A stretch of DNA of 64,000 nt from Nocardiopsis potens DSM 45234 (GTDB lineage: Bacteria; Actinomycetota; Actinomycetes; Streptosporangiales; Streptosporangiaceae), in NCBI RefSeq assembly GCF_000341105.1, contig NZ_ANBB01000035.1, positions 166,807 to 230,806 of the forward strand, read 5' to 3'. Under the pieces are notes generated by a model. That model saw only the letters and a program-made list of their open reading frames with translations. It had not been told where the DNA came from and ran no database searches. A program made the translations under genes and the position numbers. Of this stretch, positions 56,753 through 64,000 are shown one piece after another; position 1 is the first letter of the stretch; every line of letters starts with the position of its first letter.

Positions 56753-57691
56753 ATGCAGCCATCGGACTACTCCATGCAGGGCGCGATCGACCTGGGAGCC
56801 CGGAAAGCCGCGATGGAACGCGAGGCCAAGCGCGAGGCCGAGCGGAACTCCGGCACCGCCAACCCCTACGCGATCGACGTCGACGAGAGCAATTTCCAGC
56901 AGGAGGTACTGGAGGCGTCGCTCAGCGCGCCTGTGGTGCTCGCCGTCCTGCAGACCAGTTCTGAGCAGTCCGCCCAGGTGGAGGCGGCCATCGACCGCCT
57001 CGCCGTGGGCGCCGGCGGTCAGTGGCGCGTCGCCAAGGTGGACGTGCAGGCCAACCCGCAGATCGCCCAGGCGCTGCGGGTCCAGGCGGTGCCCACGCTG
57101 GCCCTGGTGATCGGCGGCCAGGTCGTCCCCGGCCCGGTCGGCCCGGCCACCGAGGACCAGCTGCGCGACTGGCTCTCCCAGATCTTCGAGGAACTGCGCA
57201 AGCAGCAGGTCCTCCCGCCGGAGTTCACCGGGCTGGGCCCGGAGGGCGCCGGCGCCCCGGAGCAGGAGCAGGGCCCGGAGGACCCGGTCGACGCCGAGGC
57301 CCAGGAGGCCCTGGACCGGGACGACTTCGAGGCCGCCGAGGCCGTCTACGCCAAGGCCCTGGAGAAGGACCCGAAGAACGAGAACGCCCGGCAGAAGCTG
57401 GCCTGGGTGCGCCTGGTCGGCCGGCTCCGCGACGTCGACGCCGCCGCGGTGCGCAAGGCCGCCGCCGACGACCCGGCCGACGTCGACGCGCACATCGCCG
57501 TCGCCGACATCGACACCTACGGCGGCAAGTTCGAGGACGCCTTCAGCCGGCTGATCAACCTGGTCCGGGTCACCCGGGACGACGAGCGCGAGCGGGTCCG
57601 CAAGCACCTGGTCTCGCTCTTCGAGGTGCTGCCCGCGGGCGACCCGGTGGTCTCCAAGGCCCGCCGCTCGCTCACCTCCGCGCTGTTCTGA
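56753..57691 (+). CDS. YbbN/CnoX-like thioredoxin-fold TPR protein
   Basis: The 312-residue protein combines a thioredoxin-like domain (about 40-150, VVLAVLQTSSEQSAQVEAAI, VAKVDVQANPQIAQALRVQA, VPTLALVIGGQ) and C-terminal TPR-like repeats (about 180-310, FEAAEAVYAKALEKDPKNEN). The usual CxxC is missing (SSEQ at that place), so it is not an ordinary oxidoreductase. YbbN/CnoX proteins hold unfolded clients and hand them to chaperones. ATG 56753 is preferred; the in-frame ATG at 56735 lacks a ribosome site. Confidence 0.88.
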   Translation: MQPSDYSMQGAIDLGARKAAMEREAKREAERNSGTANPYAIDVDESNFQQEVLEASLSAPVVLAVLQTSSEQSAQVEAAIDRLAVGAGGQWRVAKVDVQANPQIAQALRVQAVPTLALVIGGQVVPGPVGPATEDQLRDWLSQIFEELRKQQVLPPEFTGLGPEGAGAPEQEQGPEDPVDAEAQEALDRDDFEAAEAVYAKALEKDPKNENARQKLAWVRLVGRLRDVDAAAVRKAAADDPADVDAHIAVADIDTYGGKFEDAFSRLINLVRVTRDDERERVRKHLVSLFEVLPAGDPVVSKARRSLTSALF

Positions 57692-57773
57692 GCCGCCGTT
57701 CCGGCCGGCCCGCGCCCGGGTAGGAACCGGTTGAGCGGGGCGGCCCGCGGGAATCGGACCGGATGGTGGCGCT

Positions 57774-58520
57774 ATGGGCTGTGCGGTGACGGTCTCGGCG
57801 ACCTACGGTGCGGGCGGCGGCGTGGTGGGGCGCGCGCTCGCCGCCCGCCTCGGCGTCCCCTTCCTGGACCGGGCGGTGCCCGGCGCGGTCGCCGAGCGGA
57901 TCGGCTGCTCCCTGGAGGAGGCGCTGCGCCGCGACGACCGCGCCCCCAGCGGCCTGGAGCGGATGCTGGCCAGTGCGGCCCGGCTGCCCACCGTCACCCT
58001 GGGCAGCGTGGACATGAGCTACCTCGGCGCCGCCGACGCCGAGGGCCGCATCTACTACGACCGGGACTTCGTCGACCGCACCGAGCAGGTGCTGGCCAGG
58101 ATCGCCGAAGAGGGCGGCGTGGTGCTGGGCCGGGCCGGCGCCGTGGTGCTGGCCGGCGCCCCCGGGGTGCTGCACGTCCGGCTGGACGGGCCCAAGGCGC
58201 GCCGGCTGGAGCAGGCCGCGGCCCTGCCCGAGCTGGCCCGCGCCCAGGGGCTGCCGGAGCCCCCCGGCGACGGCGGCGAGGCCCTGCCCGACCCGGACGC
58301 CGGGGACCGGGAGGACCCCTGGCACCCGCCGACCATGCGCGACCTGGAGCAGAACGACCGGGCCCGGAGCGCCTACGTCCGCCGCTACTACCGCACCGAC
58401 CCGGCCGACCCCTCGCTCTACCACCTGGTCCTCGACTCCACCGCCGTCCGGCTGGGCAGCTGCGCGGACATCGCGGAGCGGCTCGCCCGCGAACTGGCCG
58501 CGGGCCGCACCGGAGTGTGA
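57774..58520 (+). CDS. Cytidylate kinase-like family protein
   Basis: The 248-residue protein belongs to the cytidylate-kinase-like family. The N-terminus has the altered P-loop region VSATYGAGGGVVGRALAARL, in which the Walker Lys of true kinases is absent, as is common in this family. Later GRAGAVVLAG and RRYYRTDPADPSLYHLVLDS fit. I cannot say if it is an active kinase; true cytidylate kinase lies elsewhere. It is in the same direction as its neighbours with 82 bases upstream. Confidence 0.82.
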   Translation: MGCAVTVSATYGAGGGVVGRALAARLGVPFLDRAVPGAVAERIGCSLEEALRRDDRAPSGLERMLASAARLPTVTLGSVDMSYLGAADAEGRIYYDRDFVDRTEQVLARIAEEGGVVLGRAGAVVLAGAPGVLHVRLDGPKARRLEQAAALPELARAQGLPEPPGDGGEALPDPDAGDREDPWHPPTMRDLEQNDRARSAYVRRYYRTDPADPSLYHLVLDSTAVRLGSCADIAERLARELAAGRTGV

Positions 58521-58736
58521 AGCGCCTCACCGGCCCGGTGCCCACCTCGACCAGCGGCGGTGGCACCATGAAGGGTGCGCACGGCACCGGCGCGCCGGAC
58601 CTCTCGACGGCGCCCCGGGCGGGACACGACGCCCGGGAAACGCGGCCCCAGCCAGGCCGCCCGCGGTGCCGGCGGCGCGCGACCTGAGCCAGAGCGCGCC
58701 GGTTCGCGTCGGACATGTGACATAGAGGAGCTTTAC

Positions 58737-60140
58737 GTGGCCACCCTTCCCAGCGTCTCCTACTCGATAACCGTCCGCCTGGAACTCGACGGGCACGGCA
58801 GTGCCGTCGGCAGCCTCACCAACGCGGTCGAGCACGTGGGGGGCGTCATCACGGCCCTGGACGTGGCGCAGGCCGGGCATGAGCGGATCCGCATCGACGT
58901 GACGTGCGCCGCCCGCGACACCGACCATGCCCAGGCCATCGTCGACGCCCTGGGGGCCATCGAAGGCGTCGTGGTGCACAAGGTCAGCGACCGCACCTTC
59001 CTGATGCACCTCGGCGGCAAGATCGAAATGCAGTCCAAGGTCCCGCTCCGCAACCGGGACGAGCTGTCCATGGCCTACACCCCCGGCGTCGCCCGGGTCT
59101 CCCAGGCCATCGCGGCCAACAAGGACGACGCCCGCCGACTCACCATCAAGCGGAACAGCGTCGCGGTGGTCACCGACGGCTCGGCCGTGCTGGGCCTGGG
59201 CAACATCGGCCCGGAGGCCTCCATGCCGGTCATGGAGGGCAAGGCCGCGCTGTTCAAACGGTTCGCCGACATCGACGCCTGGCCGATCGCCCTGGACACC
59301 CAGGACGTCGACGAGATCGTCCGCACCGTCCAGGTGATCGCCCCCGGCTTCGGCGGCATCAACCTGGAGGACATCTCCGCCCCGCGCTGCTTCGAGGTGG
59401 AGGCCCGGCTGCGCGAGCTGCTGGACATCCCGGTCTTCCACGACGACCAGCACGGCACCGCCATCGTCGTGCTCGCCGCGCTGAAGAACGCGCTGCGCGT
59501 GGTCGGCAAGAACCTCAGCGAGGTGCGGATCGCGATGTCCGGCGCGGGCGCGGCCGGCACCGCCATCCTCAAGCTGCTGATGCACGCCGGCGCCAAGCAC
59601 GTGGTGGTCTGCGACGTCGAGGGCGCGGTGCACGAGGGCCGCGACGGCCTCGACCCCAACCTGGCCTGGATCGCCGCCAACACCAACCCGGACGGCTACA
59701 CCGGGGACCTGCGCGGCGCCGTCGCCGGGGCGGACGTGTTCATCGGCGTCTCCGCGCCGAACGTGCTGGGCGGCGAGGACATCGCCGAGATGAACGACGA
59801 CTCGATCATCTTCGCGCTGGCCAACCCGGACCCCGAGGTCGACCCGGACGTGGCGCACCTGCACGCCTCGGTGGTGGCCACCGGCCGCAGCGACTACCCG
59901 AACCAGATCAACAACGTGCTGGTCTTCCCCGGGTTCTTCCGCGGCCTGCTGGACGCGCAGAGCCACCACGTCGACTCCGACATGATGGTCGCCGCCGCGG
60001 AGGCCATCGCCGGGGCCGTCACCGACGACGAGCTCGGCCCGCACTACATCATCCCGAGCGTGTTCCACACCGGCCTGTCCAAGGCCGTCGCCTCGGCGGT
60101 GCGCGAGGTCGCGGTCCGCGCCGGCGGCGCCGCCGAGTGA
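58737..60140 (+). CDS. NAD-dependent malic enzyme with ACT domain
   Basis: Oxidative decarboxylation of malate to pyruvate. The 467-residue protein has an N-terminal ACT-like domain (about 1-80, [20 protein letters not shown]) and the malic enzyme core: [34 protein letters not shown] (near 140-160), catalytic Lys in [15 protein letters not shown], metal site [11 protein letters not shown], and NAD loop [14 protein letters not shown]. The ACT domain suggests allosteric control by a small molecule. GTG 58737 has GAGGAG 6 bases upstream. A strong hairpin follows. Confidence 0.95.
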   Translation: MATLPSVSYSITVRLELDGHGSAVGSLTNAVEHVGGVITALDVAQAGHERIRIDVTCAARDTDHAQAIVDALGAIEGVVVHKVSDRTFLMHLGGKIEMQSKVPLRNRDELSMAYTPGVARVSQAIAANKDDARRLTIKRNSVAVVTDGSAVLGLGNIGPEASMPVMEGKAALFKRFADIDAWPIALDTQDVDEIVRTVQVIAPGFGGINLEDISAPRCFEVEARLRELLDIPVFHDDQHGTAIVVLAALKNALRVVGKNLSEVRIAMSGAGAAGTAILKLLMHAGAKHVVVCDVEGAVHEGRDGLDPNLAWIAANTNPDGYTGDLRGAVAGADVFIGVSAPNVLGGEDIAEMNDDSIIFALANPDPEVDPDVAHLHASVVATGRSDYPNQINNVLVFPGFFRGLLDAQSHHVDSDMMVAAAEAIAGAVTDDELGPHYIIPSVFHTGLSKAVASAVREVAVRAGGAAE

Positions 60141-60148
60141 CCGCGCCG

Positions 60149-60197
60149 CGACCGTCCGGCTCCGGTGCGCGATCGTGCGCCGGAGCCGGTGGTCGCG
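60149..60197 (+). terminator. Long hairpin after malic enzyme gene
   Basis: Outer 6-bp GCGACC/GGTCGC and inner 10-bp CCGGCTCCGG/CCGGAGCCGG stems with a small bulge, 14-base loop; starts 8 bases after the stop. Confidence 0.65.
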
Positions 60198-60225
60198 GCC
60201 GCCCGGGCGGGGTAGACAGCAGGAC

Positions 60226-60804
60226 ATGAGCACGCCGAACCTGACCGGGAGCCTGCTGGTGGCCACCCCCGCGCTGGAGGACCCGAACTTCCGGCGGACC
60301 GTCGTCCTGGTCATCGACGACGACGCCGAGGGGACGCTGGGCGTGGTCGTCAACCGCCCCTCCGACCACCTGGTCGAGGAGGTCCTGGAGGGGTGGAGCG
60401 CCTTCGCCAGCTCCCCGGCGGTGATGTTCGCCGGCGGGCCGGTCGGCGAGGGCTCCGGGCTGGCCCTGGGGGTCCCCGGGGACGAGGAGGAGCCGCTGGG
60501 CTGGCGGCCGCTGGAGGGCGAGGCCGACACCGAGGCCGTCCGGGTGGGCGTCATCGACCTGGACGCCCCGCCCGAGGTGATCGGCGGCGGGCTGGGCCGG
60601 CTGCGGGTGTTCGCCGGCTACTCCGGCTGGGGCCGGGGCCAGCTCGGCGCGGAGATCGAGGAGGGCGCCTGGTACGTCCTCCCGGCCAGCGTGGAGGACG
60701 TCTTCTCGGACTCCCCGGAGACCCTGTGGGCGCGGGTGCTGCGCAGGCAGGGCGGCGATCTCGCGCTGGTCTCCACGCTTCCCGACGACCCCTCGCTGAA
60801 CTGA
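60226..60804 (+). CDS. YqgE/AlgH family protein (UPF0301)
   Basis: The 192-residue protein is of the YqgE/AlgH family: LTGSLLVATPALEDPNFRRT, VVLVIDDDAEGTLGVVVNRP, MFAGGPVGEGSGLALG, RVFAGYSGWGRGQLGAEIE and WYVLPASVEDVF. Function is unknown; a role in regulation was proposed for AlgH in Pseudomonas. ATG 60226. Confidence 0.92.
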   Translation: MSTPNLTGSLLVATPALEDPNFRRTVVLVIDDDAEGTLGVVVNRPSDHLVEEVLEGWSAFASSPAVMFAGGPVGEGSGLALGVPGDEEEPLGWRPLEGEADTEAVRVGVIDLDAPPEVIGGGLGRLRVFAGYSGWGRGQLGAEIEEGAWYVLPASVEDVFSDSPETLWARVLRRQGGDLALVSTLPDDPSLN

Positions 60805-60847
60805 CCGGTACCGTAGGAGGCCGGATCCGAGGAGGTGTGAGCGAGCG

Positions 60848-61090
60848 ATGGCCATGGACGTGCTGAACAAGGTCGTGCCGGAGAGCGAGACCCGTCCGGA
60901 CATCTCGCACGACGACGGGGACCGCGAGCGGTTCGCGCACTACGTGCAGAAGGACAAGATCACCGAGAGCGCCGTCACCGGTGCCCCGGTGATCGCGCTC
61001 TGCGGGAAGGTCTGGGTGCCCAACCGGGACCCGAAGAAGTTCCCGGTCTGCCCCGAGTGCAAGAAGATCTACGAGGAGATGACCTCCTGA
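60848..61090 (+). CDS. DUF3039 domain protein
   Basis: The 80-residue protein matches DUF3039: an acidic N-terminus, the motif HYVQKDKITESAVTGAPVIA, ALCGKVWVPNRDPKKFPVCP and CPECKKIYEE, with three Cys that could bind zinc. It is conserved across actinobacteria and normally small. Function unknown. A GAGGAGGTG ribosome site precedes the ATG. Followed by a large inverted repeat. Confidence 0.92.
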   Translation: MAMDVLNKVVPESETRPDISHDDGDRERFAHYVQKDKITESAVTGAPVIALCGKVWVPNRDPKKFPVCPECKKIYEEMTS

Positions 61091-61130
61091 CCCGCTCGTA
61101 GCCCTCCTCCGCCGCTCCTACCTCTGCGTT

Positions 61131-61210
61131 GATCTTGGACTTATCGACCGGTCCCGCTCCGCGGAGCCGCGCCGGCGAGCGCTCCTCGACCGGTCGATAA
61201 GTCCAAGATC
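61131..61210. repeat. 23-bp inverted repeat with palindromic centre
   Basis: Arms 61131-61153 and 61188-61210 are perfect complements of 23 bp (starting GATCTTGGACTTATCGACC). The 34-base spacer holds a further palindrome GCTCCGCGGAGC (61156-61167). It lies between DUF3039 and the sortase gene and may be a terminator or mobile-element footprint. Confidence 0.75.
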
Positions 61211-61345
61211 GACACGGGGCGGGCGAGGGGAGGGCGCGGAGCGGCCCCCGAACGTCGGCAATGCCCTGCTGTACGGGCTTTGTGCGCACGGCGCCCCGTG
61301 CGGCAGGATACGCTCGCAGGCGACGGCGACGACGGGTAGGTCCAT

Positions 61346-62125
61346 ATGGTTTCCACCAGTGAGCGCGGGGCGCACCGGCGCACCAGAGGATCGGATCGAC
61401 GCGCGCGCCGCAGGCTCACCGGCGGGGACATCGCGCGCGGCGTCCTGCGCACCGTCGGCGAGCTGCTGTTCACCGCCGGTGTGGTGATGCTCTTCTTCGC
61501 CGCCTACCAGGTCTACGGCAAGCAGATCGAGACCGACCGCGAGCAGGAGCAGCTCTCCCAGGGCCTGGAGGAGACCTGGGAGGCCGGCCCGGACTCCGAG
61601 CCGCTGCCCGGCTCGGCCGACAGCCGGATGTACATCCCCGGGCTCGACCTGCAGTGGGTGGTGGTCAACGGCGTGCAGCCGGAGGACATCCGGTACAGCC
61701 CCGGCCGCTACACCGACGAGGACGTGGCCGGCGGCGACTCGGCCGACCCCGGGCAGCCGGGCAACTACGCGGTGGCCGGGCACCGGGTGTCCGGCATCTT
61801 CTGGGACCTGGACCTGCTCTCCGACGGCGACGAGATCGTCGTGGAGGACCGGGACAACTACTACACCTACGAGGTCATCGACGAGGTCACCGTCACCCCG
61901 GACAAGGTCGAGGTGGTCGACCCCGACCCGTTCGACCCGGAGAACAACGACGACCCGCAGCGCTCCCTGCTCACCCTCACCACCTGCGCGCCCAAGCTGA
62001 ACAACACGCACCGGCTGATCGTGCACGCCGAGCTCAGCGAGACCCGGCCCAAGGAGCAGGGCATGCCGGAGAACATCGCGCACATGGCGCCGGAGGACGG
62101 CGACGCGGCGAAGGAAGCGGAGTGA
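61346..62125 (+). CDS. Class E sortase
   Basis: Sortase linking surface proteins to peptidoglycan. The 259-residue protein has an Arg-rich cytoplasmic start, a membrane helix (about 38-55), and a catalytic domain with the triad His146 (in AVAGHRVSG), Cys214 (in LTLTTCAPKLN) and Arg223 (in THRLIV). Class E sortases of GC-rich Gram-positive bacteria recognise LAxTG motifs. No substrate gene is adjacent; a small membrane protein gene follows by 4 bases. Confidence 0.93.
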   Translation: MVSTSERGAHRRTRGSDRRARRRLTGGDIARGVLRTVGELLFTAGVVMLFFAAYQVYGKQIETDREQEQLSQGLEETWEAGPDSEPLPGSADSRMYIPGLDLQWVVVNGVQPEDIRYSPGRYTDEDVAGGDSADPGQPGNYAVAGHRVSGIFWDLDLLSDGDEIVVEDRDNYYTYEVIDEVTVTPDKVEVVDPDPFDPENNDDPQRSLLTLTTCAPKLNNTHRLIVHAELSETRPKEQGMPENIAHMAPEDGDAAKEAE

Positions 62126-62129
62126 ACCG

Positions 62130-62315
62130 GTGTACGGACTGATCTGGCGGCTGATCCCCGGCCCGGTGCCGGTGAAGCTGATCGTGGTCCTGGCGCTGAT
62201 CGCCGGGATCGCCTGGCTGCTGTGGACCGTGGCCTTCCCCTGGATCGACCCCTACATGCCGTTCAACGACGGCGCGGTCGACACCGGCGCGGGGGCTGGC
62301 ACCGGCGCGGGGTAG
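62130..62315 (+). CDS. Small membrane protein downstream of sortase
   Basis: The 61-residue protein has one hydrophobic helix (about 14-37, VPVKLIVVLALIAGIAWLLW) and a Gly/Ala tail. Not recognised; similar tiny membrane genes follow class E sortases in other actinomycetes to my knowledge. GTG start, 4 bases after the sortase stop, so probably co-translated. Confidence 0.75.
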   Translation: MYGLIWRLIPGPVPVKLIVVLALIAGIAWLLWTVAFPWIDPYMPFNDGAVDTGAGAGTGAG

Positions 62316-62322
62316 GGCCGGA

Positions 62323-62362
62323 TACCCTCGTCCGGGTGAGCAATGGGGGAATGGCCAGATGA
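62323..62362 (+). promoter_or_regulatory. Possible leaderless uORF before the helicase
   Basis: TACCCT (62323-62328) lies 7 bases before a GTG (62336) that opens an 8-codon reading frame (MSNGGMAR). Its TGA overlaps the helicase start (ATGA, 62359-62362). This looks like a leaderless upstream peptide coupled to the helicase gene. Confidence 0.35.
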
Positions 62363-64000
62363 CGGTTGTGCAGACGAGCACGGCGGACCGCCTCACCGGG
62401 CTGCGCCAGTGGCAGCGCGAGGCGTTCGACGAGTACTTCCGCCGGGAGCCCCGGGACTTCCTGGCGGTCGCCACGCCGGGGGCGGGCAAGACCACGTTCG
62501 CGCTGACGCTCGCCGCCGAGCTGCTGGCGCGGCACGCGGTCCGCTCCATCACCATCGTGTGCCCCACCGAGCACCTGAAGAAGCAGTGGGCCGAGGCGGC
62601 GGCCCGGTTCGGGATCGCGATCGACCCCGACTTCAAGAACGCCCAGGGCGCGCTGGGACGGGGGTTCACCGGCGCCGCGGTGACCTACGCCCAGGTCGCG
62701 GCGCACCCGATGCTGCACCGCAACCGCACCGAGGCGCGCCGCACCCTGGTCATCTTCGACGAGGTGCACCACGCCGGCGACGCGCTCTCCTGGGGCGACG
62801 CGGCCCGGGAGGCGTTCGACCCGGCGGCCCGGCGGCTCTCGCTCACCGGCACCCCGTTCCGGTCCGACGTCAACCCCATCCCGTTCGTGGACTACGTGCA
62901 GGACCACGACGGGGTGCGCCGCTGCTCCTGGGACTACAGCTACGGCTACGCCCCGGCGCTGGCCGACGGCGTGGTCCGCCCGGTCATCTTCATGGCCTAC
63001 TCCGGCGAGATGCGCTGGCGGACCCGGGCCGGCGACGAGCTCGCCGCCCGGCTCGGCGAGCCGCTCACCACCGACGCCCTGGCCCAGGCCTGGCGGGCGG
63101 CGCTCGACCCCAAGGGCGACTGGATCAAGAAGGTGCTGGCCGCCGCGGACCGCCGGCTCAGCGAGGTGCGCAACGCCCACCCCGACGCCGGCGGCCTGGT
63201 CATCGCCAGCGACCACGAGACGGCCCGGGCCTACGCCCGGATCCTGCGCAAGATCACCGGGCAGGGCGCCACCGTGGTGCTCTCCGACGACCCCACCGCG
63301 AGCAAGAAGATCTCCCGGTTCGCCGAGTCGGAGGACCGGTGGATGGTCGCGGTGCGGATGGTCTCCGAGGGCGTCGACGTGCCCCGGCTGATGGTCGGCG
63401 TCTACGCCACCTCCACCAGCACCGCGCTCTTCTTCGCCCAGGCGATCGGCCGCTTCGTGCGGACCCGCCGGCGCGGCGAGGTCGCCTCGGTCTTCCTGCC
63501 CTCGGTGCCCACCCTGCTGGAGTACGCCGGGGAGATGGAGCGCGAGCGCGACCACGCGCTGGACCGCCCGCTCAAGGAGGGCGAAGAGCCCGAGCAGGAG
63601 ATGATCGACGAGGCCCGGAAGAAGCGGGACACCCCGGACGCGGGGGAGGAGCTGCCGTTCGAGACGATGGAGGCCTCCGCCGAGTTCGACCGGGCCCTCT
63701 ACGACGGGACCGAGTTCGGCGGCGGGGCCCCCGGGTCGCCGGAGGAGGAGGACTTCCTCGGCCTGCCCGGTCTGCTGGAGCCGGAGCAGGTCGCCCAGCT
63801 GCTCCGCAAGCGCAAGACCGAGCAGCGGGCCGCCGAGCGCAGGGGGCCCTCCGAGCCGGCCGAGGCGCCGGCCCACGAGCGCACCGCCGAGCTGCGCAAG
63901 GAGCTCAACACCCTGGTCGGGGCCTGGCACCACCGGACCGGCAGCCCGCACGGGATGATCCACAGCCAGCTCCGCCGCGCCTGCGGCGGGCCGCCCCGCC
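62359..64000 (+). CDS. DEAD/DEAH (DEVH) box helicase, N-terminal part
   Basis: Superfamily 2 helicase, incomplete: the frame is open to the window end (547 codons seen). Q-like N-terminus LRQWQREAFDEYF, Walker A ATPGAGKTTFA (about 35-45), DEVH box in VIFDEVHHAGDA, motif III SLTGTPFRSD, and the C-terminal RecA-like domain with motif V SEGVDVPRLMV and motif VI QAIGRFVRTRR. ATG 62359; GGGGGA lies 9 bases before it. Conserved in actinobacteria; role not established (DNA repair or RNA metabolism). Confidence 0.92.
   Translation, partial: MTVVQTSTADRLTGLRQWQREAFDEYFRREPRDFLAVATPGAGKTTFALTLAAELLARHAVRSITIVCPTEHLKKQWAEAAARFGIAIDPDFKNAQGALGRGFTGAAVTYAQVAAHPMLHRNRTEARRTLVIFDEVHHAGDALSWGDAAREAFDPAARRLSLTGTPFRSDVNPIPFVDYVQDHDGVRRCSWDYSYGYAPALADGVVRPVIFMAYSGEMRWRTRAGDELAARLGEPLTTDALAQAWRAALDPKGDWIKKVLAAADRRLSEVRNAHPDAGGLVIASDHETARAYARILRKITGQGATVVLSDDPTASKKISRFAESEDRWMVAVRMVSEGVDVPRLMVGVYATSTSTALFFAQAIGRFVRTRRRGEVASVFLPSVPTLLEYAGEMERERDHALDRPLKEGEEPEQEMIDEARKKRDTPDAGEELPFETMEASAEFDRALYDGTEFGGGAPGSPEEEDFLGLPGLLEPEQVAQLLRKRKTEQRAAERRGPSEPAEAPAHERTAELRKELNTLVGAWHHRTGSPHGMIHSQLRRACGGPPR

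Overview
The window comes from a very GC-rich actinomycete chromosome. GC-rich third codon positions, GTG starts, leaderless gene starts, a mycothiol-type DinB protein, NucS in place of MutS/MutL, and a DivIVA-like coiled-coil protein (FilP/Scy type) all fit a filamentous actinobacterium. The gene order argS-like/lysA/hom/thrC/thrB/rho/rpmE/prfA/prmC/tsaC/wecA/atp resembles the Streptomyces core as I recall it. Two secreted chitinases with family 2 binding modules and a DUF397 protein would suit a Nocardiopsis-like or other Streptosporangiales genome, but the sequence alone does not settle the genus.

Layout. 1-3125 is an accessory-looking, gene-poor stretch lying on the 3' side of a tRNA-Arg(CCG) gene. 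It holds inverted arrays of a ~77-bp repeat, an orphan DUF397 gene and a small secreted protein. 3309-10096 is a lysine/threonine block: response regulator, arginyl-tRNA-synthetase-like protein without a visible catalytic core, lysA, hom, thrC and thrB. 10097-20465 holds rho with a long leader, a lactate-permease-type transporter, a serine hydrolase, rpmE, prfA, prmC, a threonylcarbamoyl-AMP synthase and a WecA-type transferase. 20632-28656 is the complete F1Fo ATP synthase cluster, preceded by a Rex-like operator and by both AtpI-like and AtpZ-like genes.

28700-39362 is mixed housekeeping: DUF2550 protein with a probable CTG start, thiamine-binding protein, PduO adenosyltransferase, secreted M28 peptidase, an ABC transporter plus two-component operon, glutamate dehydrogenase, and nucS tightly coupled to a voltage-gated cation channel. 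39426-50349 is dominated by acyl-CoA and redox metabolism: flavin-dependent oxidoreductase, 3-hydroxyacyl-CoA dehydrogenase, GMC oxidoreductase, methylmalonyl-CoA epimerase, thiolase and MeaB, with the coiled-coil cytoskeletal protein among them. 50496-54959 is a chitin-use locus with two GH18 chitinases sharing an upstream 14-mer, facing a MarR regulator. 55015-64000 holds an isobutyryl-CoA-mutase-type large subunit, a YbbN-like protein, a kinase-like protein, malic enzyme, YqgE, DUF3039, a class E sortase and the start of a DEVH helicase.

How it fits together. Five genes point to B12-dependent acyl-CoA rearrangement (adenosyltransferase, epimerase, thiolase, MeaB, IcmA-type mutase), probably joining fatty-acid and branched-chain catabolism to central carbon, with malic enzyme downstream. 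Repeated non-coding signals stand out: very long perfect palindromes between convergent genes, -10-like TANNNT boxes 6-8 nt before start codons, and several operator-like sites (Rex-like, Zur-like, chitinase element). I see no CRISPR array, insertion sequence, prophage or rRNA gene.
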